Position numbers and translations under genes: made by a program. This document shows positions 25,867 through 33,080 of a stretch of DNA of 64,000 nucleotides, in pieces; within the stretch, counting starts at the first letter, position 1, and each line of letters starts with the position of its first letter. This DNA comes from Bordetella petrii. GTDB taxonomy: Bacteria > Pseudomonadota > Gammaproteobacteria > Burkholderiales > Burkholderiaceae_B. The stretch lies in assembly GCF_000067205.1 (NCBI RefSeq), contig NC_010170.1, forward strand, positions 5,223,951-5,287,950. The letters run 5' to 3'. The notes beneath the pieces are model-generated. The model made no database searches. It was not told the DNA's origin and saw only the letters and a program-made list of their open reading frames with translations.

Positions 25867-27330
25867 TCACGCAATTTCATGCCGCATCGCAGCATTCGGG
25901 AAGGAATCTAGGGTAAATACCAATGCCGCGCGCAAACCAGGCGAGGGCGCGCGGTTCTCCAGCACCATTTTCCCGCCGTGAATTTCCACGATAGTGCGCA
26001 CGATGGCCAGCCCCAGTCCGGCCCCAGGCTTGTTCTTGCCCGCGGCGCCGCGGCGGAACCGCACGCTGGCGCGGGCGATGTCTTCGGCCGACATGCCAGG
26101 GCCGTTGTCTTCCACGGTAAGGCGGGCGTAGCGTTCGTCGGCATAGACCCGCACCGTGACCTGACTGGCCGGCGCGGTATAGCGAATGGCGTTATCCACC
26201 AGATTGCTCAAGGCTTCGCGAAGCAGCCAATCGACGCCCGGGATACATACCGGCAGGCTCGAGGCCTCCAGGCCCAGGTCGATCTGGCGCGCCCGGGCGG
26301 CCGGCAGCAAGGCGCGAATCACGCCCTGCGCCACTTCGGCCAGATCCACCCGTTCGGGTGCCAGGCCGTCTTCGGACAGCGGCGCATCTTTGGCGCGCGC
26401 CAGTGCCAGCATCTGGTTGGTGGTGCGCACCGCGCGGTCCAGCCCTTCCTGCATGGCCAGGAGCACCGCACGGACCTCCTGCGGATCCGATTCGCGCAAG
26501 GCATAGGCAGTCTGGGTGCGCAATACCGACAACGGCGTGCGCAACTGATGCGAGGCATCGTCCAGGAACTGCCGCTGTAGCCTCGCCTGAGCCGCAAAAC
26601 GGGCCATGTGAAGGTTTACGGCATCGACCAGGGGGCCGACCTCACCCGGGATGTTCGTCGCGTCTACGGGGCTGAGATCGTCTGCGGACCTGCCTTCCAC
26701 TTCCTGGCGCAACCGTTCAAGGGGACGGACCGCCATGAATACGCTCCATACGACTACCAGCACCACGATGGCAATAACCACGATGTCGCGCTCGACCGCC
26801 CGCACCAGCGCCCGCTGCAGGAAATCCTGGCGCGATTCGAGGGTTTCGGCCACCTGCACGATGACGCGGCCGCCGCGGTTGTTGTACAGGGGCGGGTCCA
26901 TGGGGCGCGCCAACGCGGCAACACGCAGCGGCACGCCCTGGTATTCGGCGTAGAAAAACTGGGGTTGCCCCGAAATGAGCGGTTTGTCGGGCAAAGGCAG
27001 ATTGGGACTGCCGATTTCCGCCAGGCCATCTTCAGTGGCAACACGGTAGTACACACTGCCGTTGGCCGTGAGCTCGAAAAATTCGAGCATCAGATAGGGT
27101 TGTTCCATGGCCAGGCCGCCGCTGGCTGTGGATATGTTGTGATCGATGGAACGCAGCGCGCCGGATAGCGAGCGGTCGTAGGCCAGGTCGACCTGGTGCC
27201 GCAACTGGTAGTTCGACAGCCACAAAGCCGCCAGCATGATGCAGACCAGGGCCGGGATCAGCCACCACAACAGCAACGATTTCAGCGTGCGGCGCGCTGA
27301 TCCTGCCCAATGGCCGGGCCTAATGTTCAA
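25867..27330 (-). CDS. tctE: sensor histidine kinase of the tricarboxylate system, TctE-like
   Basis: About 487 residues. A transmembrane segment near residues 17-36 (SLLLWWLIPALVCIMLAALWL), a periplasmic domain of about 120 residues, a second transmembrane segment near 172-192, HAMP linker, then the phosphoacceptor box DDASHQLRTPLSVLR and ATPase motifs N (REALSNLVDNAIRY), G1 (VEDNGPGM) and G2 (GAGLGLAIV). It should sense citrate-like molecules and phosphorylate the upstream-encoded regulator. No ATG fits before the first membrane segment unless the gene overlaps tctD by over 100 bp; the TTG at 27330, overlapping the tctD end by 11 bp, is chosen. Confidence 0.88.
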   Translation of the reverse strand: MNIRPGHWAGSARRTLKSLLLWWLIPALVCIMLAALWLSNYQLRHQVDLAYDRSLSGALRSIDHNISTASGGLAMEQPYLMLEFFELTANGSVYYRVATEDGLAEIGSPNLPLPDKPLISGQPQFFYAEYQGVPLRVAALARPMDPPLYNNRGGRVIVQVAETLESRQDFLQRALVRAVERDIVVIAIVVLVVVWSVFMAVRPLERLRQEVEGRSADDLSPVDATNIPGEVGPLVDAVNLHMARFAAQARLQRQFLDDASHQLRTPLSVLRTQTAYALRESDPQEVRAVLLAMQEGLDRAVRTTNQMLALARAKDAPLSEDGLAPERVDLAEVAQGVIRALLPAARARQIDLGLEASSLPVCIPGVDWLLREALSNLVDNAIRYTAPASQVTVRVYADERYARLTVEDNGPGMSAEDIARASVRFRRGAAGKNKPGAGLGLAIVRTIVEIHGGKMVLENRAPSPGLRAALVFTLDSFPNAAMRHEIA

Positions 27331-27997
27331 GAACGGCCTCCAGGCAGTAGCCCAAGCCACGCAATGTGACGATTTGCACGCCAGTGTCCGCCAGTTTCTT
27401 GCGCAGTCGGTGCACCAGCACTTCGATGGCTTCCAGGTTGACATCGGAATCGTCTGTCTGGATGCGGTCGAGAATCTGTTGCTTATTCATGGGTTCGCCG
27501 CTGCGCTGGATCAGTACGCGCAGCACGGCATGTTCGCGCGGCGAGAGTTGCAGCGGCTGGCCACGCACGGTGAAGCGCTGGGCGGACGTGTCCAGTATCA
27601 GGTCGCCCAGCGCCAGGCGAGGATGTTCGCGGCCGCGGCTGCGCCGGATCAGCGCGGTAAGCCGCGCTTCCAGTTCTTCCAGGACGAAGGGTTTGGGCAG
27701 AAAGTCGTCGGCGCCTTCGTGCAACGTACCCACGCGTTCGGCGAGTGAATCGCGAGCGGTCAGTACCAGCACGGGGGTACGGTCGTCGCGGGCGCGGATT
27801 TTCGACAGCAGGGTGTGCCCGTCCATGCCGGGCAGGCCCAGGTCGAGGATGACAGCGTCGAATTCCTCGACCGCCAGGCGTCGTTCGGCCAGCAGCCCGT
27901 CGTCAGCCCACTCCACCACAAAACCGGCATGGCGGGCCAGGCTGCGAGACAGCCATCTGGCCAGTTCGGCCTCGTCTTCTATGAGCAGGATACGCAT
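27320..27997 (-). CDS. tctD: response regulator TctD-like (OmpR family)
   Basis: The 225-residue regulator has a receiver domain with phosphoacceptor Asp near residue 52 (VILDLGLPGMDG), Thr and Lys switch residues (VLTARD, LPKPF), and a C-terminal winged helix with LSPREHAVLRVLIQRSGEPM and RLRKKLADTGVQIVTLRGLGYCL. It probably activates tctCBA. It is first in tctD-tctE-tctC-tctB-tctA, all on one strand, unlike the divergent layout known from Salmonella. Confidence 0.93.
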   Translation of the reverse strand: MRILLIEDEAELARWLSRSLARHAGFVVEWADDGLLAERRLAVEEFDAVILDLGLPGMDGHTLLSKIRARDDRTPVLVLTARDSLAERVGTLHEGADDFLPKPFVLEELEARLTALIRRSRGREHPRLALGDLILDTSAQRFTVRGQPLQLSPREHAVLRVLIQRSGEPMNKQQILDRIQTDDSDVNLEAIEVLVHRLRKKLADTGVQIVTLRGLGYCLEAVLEH

Positions 27998-28020
27998 GAC
28001 CTGAATTTTGGCATTGGCGG

Positions 28021-28415
28021 CTGGTGGTAGGGCATTGATGTTTTTCTCTTTTCTTTTTCTTTATATAAAGACTAATGATTAATAAGGGCTGTGGATAACT
28101 GCATCAACTTGAATTTTCTCCGTGTTTTCAATTGCTTGCCGCCGTTTTTGGCTGTGCAGGACTTCTGTTTGAAGTTTGGGACCAAGTTGAACAACTTTTT
28201 TGCCGGCTATGGAAAGCGTAATTGTCCAAGTCGGGTCCACATGCTGTGCACAGCAGCCGTTCCTAGAGGTTATCCACAGGCGCCGTTTGGGTGGAAATCT
28301 CTTTGCCTTTACGGGGTGAGTACTTACTTACAGATCGAATTCCGGTGCAAGAACAGGGGTTCTTGCGCTCGAATTCTGCTCTACAGTGTGGCTGTGTATG
28401 TCATTCGCGCCAGCC
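28021..28415. other. AT-rich intergenic region with two perfect DnaA boxes (candidate origin-like region)
   Basis: No gene is seen between tctD and ada. A stretch of about 50 bases that is almost all A/T (28037-28086, with tatataaag) is followed at once by DnaA box TGTGGATAA (28090-28098). A second box in the opposite direction, TTATCCACA, is at 28270-28278, with the palindrome tgctgtgcacagca between them. Genes to the left run mainly leftward and genes to the right mainly rightward. This resembles a replication origin, though it may simply be the divergent tctD/ada promoter region. Confidence 0.45.
28337..28376. repeat. 40-bp imperfect palindrome upstream of ada
   Basis: Symmetric about 28356/28357: gaattc, a 4-base unmatched segment, gcaagaac, loop aggg, gttcttgc, a 4-base segment, gaattc. 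Fourteen of 18 arm positions pair. It ends 39 bp before the ada start codon, a good place for an operator or leader hairpin. Confidence 0.6.
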
Positions 28416-29498
28416 ATGAACGCCTCGATTCCTACTGACGACTATACGACCGATGATGACCGCTGGCGGGCGGTTTGCACGCGCGACGCGTCAGCCGATG
28501 GTCAATTCGTCTATGCCGTGCGCACCACAGGCGTGTATTGCCGGCCCAGCAGTTCGTCGCGCCTGCCGCGCCGTGAAAACGTGCAGTTTTTCGATACGCC
28601 GCAGGCAGCCGAAGCCGCTGGTTACCGGCCCAGCCGGCGCGCCGCGGGCGACCGCAGCGCCGTGGCGGCTCGGCGGGCGGCACTCGTGGAGCAGGCCTGC
28701 CGCCTGATTGAAAGCGCCGATACGCCGCCCAGCCTGGATTTTCTTGCCGCGCAGGCTGGCGTCAGTGCCTTTTACTTTCACCGCCTGTTCAAGGCGGAAA
28801 CCGGGCTGACGCCCAAAGCCTATGCCGATGCTCATCGGGCCCGGCGGTTGCGGCGGGAGCTGGGGGAGTCAGCCACGGTTACCCAGGCTATTTATGAGGC
28901 CGGCTTCAATTCCAATAGCCGGTTCTATGAAGCCTCGGACAGCCTGCTGGGCATGCGGCCGCGCGACTATAAAGCGGGCGGGTTCAACGCCGATATCCGC
29001 TTTGCGGTTGGCCAATGCGCGCTGGGAGCTATTCTGGTGGCATGCAGCCAGCGTGGCATCTGCGCCATATCGCTGGGCGACGACCCCGAAGCCCTGGTGC
29101 GCGAACTGCAGGACCGCTTTCCAAACGCCCGGTTGCATGGCGCGGATTCGGCATTCGAACAATTAGTTGCCCAGGTGGTGGGGTTCGTCGAGGCTCCGGC
29201 CGTGGGGCTGAATCTGCCACTGGACGTGCGGGGAACGGCATTTCAGCAGCGGGTGTGGCAGGCGCTGCGCGATATTCCGGCAGGCGCGACAGCCAGCTAC
29301 GCCGAAATCGCCGATCGCATCGGCGCGCCTAAGGCGGTGCGCGCGGTAGCCCAGGCTTGCGGCGCCAATCAGTTGGCCGTTGCCATTCCATGCCATCGCG
29401 TCGTCAGGCGCGATGGCGACATATCGGGCTATCGCTGGGGTGTTGAGCGCAAGCGCGAGTTGCTGCGGCGCGAAGCCGGGGCGGCCGAGGCCGCCTAG
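28416..29498 (+). CDS. ada: Ada-type methyltransferase and regulator with degenerate N-terminal zinc site
   Basis: The 360-residue product has the full Ada layout: N-terminal methylphosphotriester domain (residues 10-80), AraC-type helix-turn-helix (about 95-185), and C-terminal O6-methylguanine-DNA methyltransferase with active site IPCHRV. The N-terminal acceptor Cys is kept (TTGVYCRPS, residue 42, E. coli Cys38). The other three zinc ligands of E. coli Ada (Cys42, Cys69, Cys72) read Ser46, Ser73 and Ala76. Direct O6-methylguanine repair should be intact, but methyl-triggered switching through the zinc site is doubtful. ATG at 28398 is an alternative start. Confidence 0.9.
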   Translation: MNASIPTDDYTTDDDRWRAVCTRDASADGQFVYAVRTTGVYCRPSSSSRLPRRENVQFFDTPQAAEAAGYRPSRRAAGDRSAVAARRAALVEQACRLIESADTPPSLDFLAAQAGVSAFYFHRLFKAETGLTPKAYADAHRARRLRRELGESATVTQAIYEAGFNSNSRFYEASDSLLGMRPRDYKAGGFNADIRFAVGQCALGAILVACSQRGICAISLGDDPEALVRELQDRFPNARLHGADSAFEQLVAQVVGFVEAPAVGLNLPLDVRGTAFQQRVWQALRDIPAGATASYAEIADRIGAPKAVRAVAQACGANQLAVAIPCHRVVRRDGDISGYRWGVERKRELLRREAGAAEAA

Positions 29499-29516
29499 GC
29501 CGTGCCGGCGCGCCGG

Positions 29517-30059
29517 TCAGCCGGCAAAACCGCCCTGGTCCAGAAAAGCCTGTTCCTCGGCCGTGGTCTCGCGCCCCAGCAAAGGGTTGCGGTGCGGGAA
29601 GCGGCCGAACAATTCAACAATACGCAAGTGTTCTACCGCGTGAGGCAGCCACGGTTCGCCCAGCGCCTGGTTCAACTCGACTGCCTGGCGCTGGTCCGTC
29701 AGGTTTTCTGAGTGCGACAACGGCAGGTAGCAAAACACTCGCATGCCGGCCTCGATTTCCGCGTCTTTGCCGGCCTGGATCAGGCGCTGCGCGTAATGGC
29801 GGGCCAGCGGATCGGTGGCGTACATGTGGCCGGTGCCGCGAAAGGCATTGCGCGGAAACTGATCCAGCAATATCAACAGGGCCAGCGAGCCATATGCGCT
29901 GCCTTCCCATGCGTCCAGCTGCCGCCGCGCGGCCGCCAGGTGCAAATCCATGAAGCGTGCGCTGAATTCGCGGTCGAAAGCCTCGTCTTTGCGAAACCAG
30001 CGCGCCGGGCCGGCTTCGCGCCAGAAATCCACTACGGTGTCGGAATTGTTCGTATTCAT
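29517..30059 (-). CDS. DUF924 family protein
   Basis: The 180-residue soluble protein has the hallmarks of DUF924 (TPR-like, all helical): VVDFWREAGPARWFRKDEAFDREF at the start, then LALLILLDQFPRNAFRGTGHMYATDPLA and CYLPLSHSENLTDQ. The biochemical role of the family is unknown to me. It converges on ada with 18 bp between the stops. The ATG chosen gives a normal start; a longer frame to 30131 is unlikely. Confidence 0.88.
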   Translation of the reverse strand: MNTNNSDTVVDFWREAGPARWFRKDEAFDREFSARFMDLHLAAARRQLDAWEGSAYGSLALLILLDQFPRNAFRGTGHMYATDPLARHYAQRLIQAGKDAEIEAGMRVFCYLPLSHSENLTDQRQAVELNQALGEPWLPHAVEHLRIVELFGRFPHRNPLLGRETTAEEQAFLDQGGFAG

Positions 30060-30225
30060 AGGGTGATCCAGAAGACATAAGAGACAGAACGCAACCGAGC
30101 ATGTCCAACCCGCGCGAGAAGAACTAGTCACATTGGAAGGGGTTGACAGGTCTGTTGGCGAATGTTCAGAAAAGCGTCAGGTGCTTATCTTTGTTGACAT
30201 GTCCAACGACATGAGCAAACGCATC

Positions 30226-31479
30226 ATGGCACATCAACCTTCCACGGGCGCCGCGACCCGTGTCTTGATCTCAAGCACCCTCGCTTTCACGATCTGCTTC
30301 GCGGTATGGATGATATTCGCCGTACTGGGCATCCCCATCAAGTCCCAGCTCGGCCTGTCCGAAACCGAATTCGGCCTGCTGGCCGCTACGCCCGTCCTCA
30401 GCGGGTCGCTGATCCGCGTCCCCCTGGGCATCTGGACCGACCGCTATGGCGGCCGCATCGTGTTTTTCCTTCTGATGCTGGTGTCGGTGCCGGGTGTGTG
30501 GTTGCTGGCCTATGCCACCGAGTACTGGCAGTTCCTGGTGCTGGGTTTGTTCATCGGCCTGGCGGGCGGCTCGTTCTCGGTGGGCACGCCCTATGTCGCG
30601 CGCTGGTTTCCTCGTAACCGGCAGGGCCTGGCCATGGGAATTTTCGGCGCCGGCAACTCGGGCTCGGCGCTTACGAAATTCGTTGCGCCGGCACTTATCG
30701 CCGCGGCCGGCGGCGCGTGGGTCATCGTGCCCCAGGTCTACGCCGTGGCACTGCTGGCAACGGCCATCCTGTTCTGGATGTTCTCGGCCACCAATCCGGC
30801 GCACAACGTGCGCGGCGGCGCCAGCCTGTCCGCTCAACTGGCCATGCTGCGCGACCCGCGTGTGTGGCGCTACTGCCAGTACTACTCGGTGGTGTTCGGC
30901 GGATACGTCGCGCTGGCGCTCTGGATGACCAAGTACTACGTCGGCGAGTACGGCTTCGACATGAAGCTGGCTGCGCTGCTGGCCGCCTGCTTCTCGTTGC
31001 CCGGCGGCGTGCTGCGCGCCGTGGGCGGCTGGATTTCCGACAAATACGGCGCCTATCGCACCACTTGGTGGGTGATGTGGGTGTGCTGGGTGGCCTTCTT
31101 TCTCCTCAGCTATCCGCAAACGCACTTTGTCATCGAAACCGACACGGGTCCGCGTGAATTCTTCCTGGCCATCGGGCCCACGCTGTTCACCATCCTGATG
31201 TTCGTGGTGGGCATAGCCATGGCTGTCGGCAAGGCCTCCGTCTTCAAGTTCATCTCGGATGAATTCGGCGAAAACATCGGCGCGGTGTCCGGCATTGTCG
31301 GCCTGGCCGGCGGGCTGGGCGGGTTCGTGCTGCCCATCCTGTTCGGCGCCCTGCTCGACTTCACGGGCGTGCGGTCCAGCGCCTTCATGCTGATGTACGG
31401 CACGGTGTGCGTCTCGCTGATCTGGATGCACTACAGCTTCCGTCCCGAACCCGCTGCCCGCGCGTTGCAGGCCGCCTGA
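30226..31479 (+). CDS. narK1: nitrate/nitrite transporter NarK, type 1
   Basis: About 417 residues with 12 hydrophobic segments of the major facilitator superfamily. The nitrate signatures are present: FIGLAGGSFSVGTPYVARWFP with GIFGAGNSGSA in the first half and GIVGLAGGLGGFVLP in the second. It should bring in nitrate for the NarGHI enzyme. The start is uncertain: ATG codons at 30199, 30211 and 30226 share the frame, and none has a strong Shine-Dalgarno. It begins the nitrate respiration island, 68 bp before the second NarK. Confidence 0.92.
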   Translation: MAHQPSTGAATRVLISSTLAFTICFAVWMIFAVLGIPIKSQLGLSETEFGLLAATPVLSGSLIRVPLGIWTDRYGGRIVFFLLMLVSVPGVWLLAYATEYWQFLVLGLFIGLAGGSFSVGTPYVARWFPRNRQGLAMGIFGAGNSGSALTKFVAPALIAAAGGAWVIVPQVYAVALLATAILFWMFSATNPAHNVRGGASLSAQLAMLRDPRVWRYCQYYSVVFGGYVALALWMTKYYVGEYGFDMKLAALLAACFSLPGGVLRAVGGWISDKYGAYRTTWWVMWVCWVAFFLLSYPQTHFVIETDTGPREFFLAIGPTLFTILMFVVGIAMAVGKASVFKFISDEFGENIGAVSGIVGLAGGLGGFVLPILFGALLDFTGVRSSAFMLMYGTVCVSLIWMHYSFRPEPAARALQAA

Positions 31480-31546
31480 TTCCCCTTTTTTCCAACCCGA
31501 CTGCCGGGCGCCCGCGGCGCCTGGCGCACTCCACCGCGAGAACACC

Positions 31547-32932
31547 ATGTCCAGCTACGTACTGACCCGCTGGGAACCAGAGAACCGGAACTTCTGGCAA
31601 AGCACTGGCGCCCGCATCGCCAACCGAAATCTCTGGATTTCCATTCCCGCCCTGAGCCTGGCATTCTGCATCTGGATGCTGTGGAGCGTGGTGGTAGTCA
31701 ACCTCGACAAAGCCGGCTTCGAGCTGTCGAAAAACCAGATGTTCTGGTTGACGGCCCTGCCCGCGCTGTCCGGCGCCACCCTGCGCATTTTCTATTCGTT
31801 CCTGGTGCCGGTCTTTGGCGGCCGGCGCTGGACGGCCATTTCCACCGCCACGCTGTTGATTCCGGCCATAGGCATGGGCTTCGCTTTGCAGGATCCGACC
31901 ACGTCGTATCCCACGCTGCTGGCGCTGGCCCTGCTGTGCGGCTTCGGCGGCGGCAATTTCAGCTCCAGCATGGCCAACATCAGCTTTTTCTTTCCCAAAG
32001 AAAAGAAGGGCTTCGCCACCGGCATGAATGCCGGCATCGGCAACCTGGGCGTGTCGGTGGTGCAGTTCGTGGTGCCTGTCATCATCACCATGGGCGTGCT
32101 GGGCACGCTGGGCGGCGACCCGCAGCGCTTCGTGGTCGACGGCGTCGAGCACCAGATCTGGCTGCAGAATGCGGGCTTCATCTGGGTGCCGATCATTCTC
32201 GCGTCGTCGCTGGCTGCGTGGTTCGGCATGAACGATATCGCCGACGCCAAGGCGTCCTTCGCCGACCAGGCCGTGATCTTCAAGCGCAAGCACAACTGGT
32301 TGATGTGCTGGTTGTACGTCGGCACCTTCGGTTCGTTCATCGGGTTCTCGGCTGGCTTCGCCATGCTGACCAAGGCGTTGTTCCCCGACATCAACCCCGT
32401 GACCTACGCGTTCCTGGGGCCCCTGGTGGGTTCGCTGACCCGGCCGCTCGGGGGCTGGGTCTCCGACAAACTGGGCGGCGCGCGCGTCACCCTGCTGGTG
32501 TTCGCCGCCATGATCGCCGCCGTGCTGGGGCTGCTGGCGTACGTGCCCACCGCAACCAGCGCCGGCAACTTCAACGGATTCCTGGCGATGTTCATCGTGC
32601 TGTTCGCGCTGACCGGCGTGGGCAACGGCTCGACGTTCCGCATGATTCCCGTGATTTTCCTGCACGAGCGCACCCAGGCGGCCCGTGGCCGCGGCGCCGC
32701 GGCTGAAAAACAGGCCTTGATCGACGCCGGCAAAGAGTCCGCCGCGGTACTGGGCTTCTCGGGGGCTATTGGAGCCTATGGCGGGTTTTTCATTCCGCGC
32801 AGCTTCGGTTCGTCGATCGAGCTCACCGGCGGGGTTGGCGCGGCCCTTTACTGCTTCATTGCCTTCTACGTCACTTGCCTGTGCATCACCTGGTGGTATT
32901 ACGCGCGCCGCAACGCGCCGGTGCCGTGCTGA
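31547..32932 (+). CDS. narK2: nitrate/nitrite antiporter NarK, type 2
   Basis: At 461 residues this is closer to E. coli NarK than its neighbour: it shares the N-terminal ENRNFWQSTGARIANRNLWISIPAL segment. Nitrate signatures are GFGGGNFSSSMANISFFFPKEKKG and GFSGAIGAYGGFFIP. It probably exchanges nitrate for nitrite, so that nitrite made by NarG in the cytoplasm can leave. Twelve membrane segments are visible. The two NarK types are separate genes here, not fused as in Paracoccus. Confidence 0.94.
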   Translation: MSSYVLTRWEPENRNFWQSTGARIANRNLWISIPALSLAFCIWMLWSVVVVNLDKAGFELSKNQMFWLTALPALSGATLRIFYSFLVPVFGGRRWTAISTATLLIPAIGMGFALQDPTTSYPTLLALALLCGFGGGNFSSSMANISFFFPKEKKGFATGMNAGIGNLGVSVVQFVVPVIITMGVLGTLGGDPQRFVVDGVEHQIWLQNAGFIWVPIILASSLAAWFGMNDIADAKASFADQAVIFKRKHNWLMCWLYVGTFGSFIGFSAGFAMLTKALFPDINPVTYAFLGPLVGSLTRPLGGWVSDKLGGARVTLLVFAAMIAAVLGLLAYVPTATSAGNFNGFLAMFIVLFALTGVGNGSTFRMIPVIFLHERTQAARGRGAAAEKQALIDAGKESAAVLGFSGAIGAYGGFFIPRSFGSSIELTGGVGAALYCFIAFYVTCLCITWWYYARRNAPVPC

Positions 32933-33080
32933 TGCCAATTGGTAACTAGTCAACTCGGCCATAAGAACTAGTACGTATGGCGCGGCCTTCTTCTACCAGC
33001 GATGAATGGTCGCGCGCGCCGGGCCCCAATAAAGTAATAGCCAGATCGCGCCGGCGTGGCCGGCGCACACGGAGAAAAGA

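Noticed and set aside
30190..30215. TTGACATGTCCAA upstream of narK1 considered as an FNR box.
   Set aside because: The half-sites are not in the TTGAT-N4-ATCAA register (13 instead of 14 bases and mismatches). Oxygen control of the nar genes is likely but is not supported by this site.
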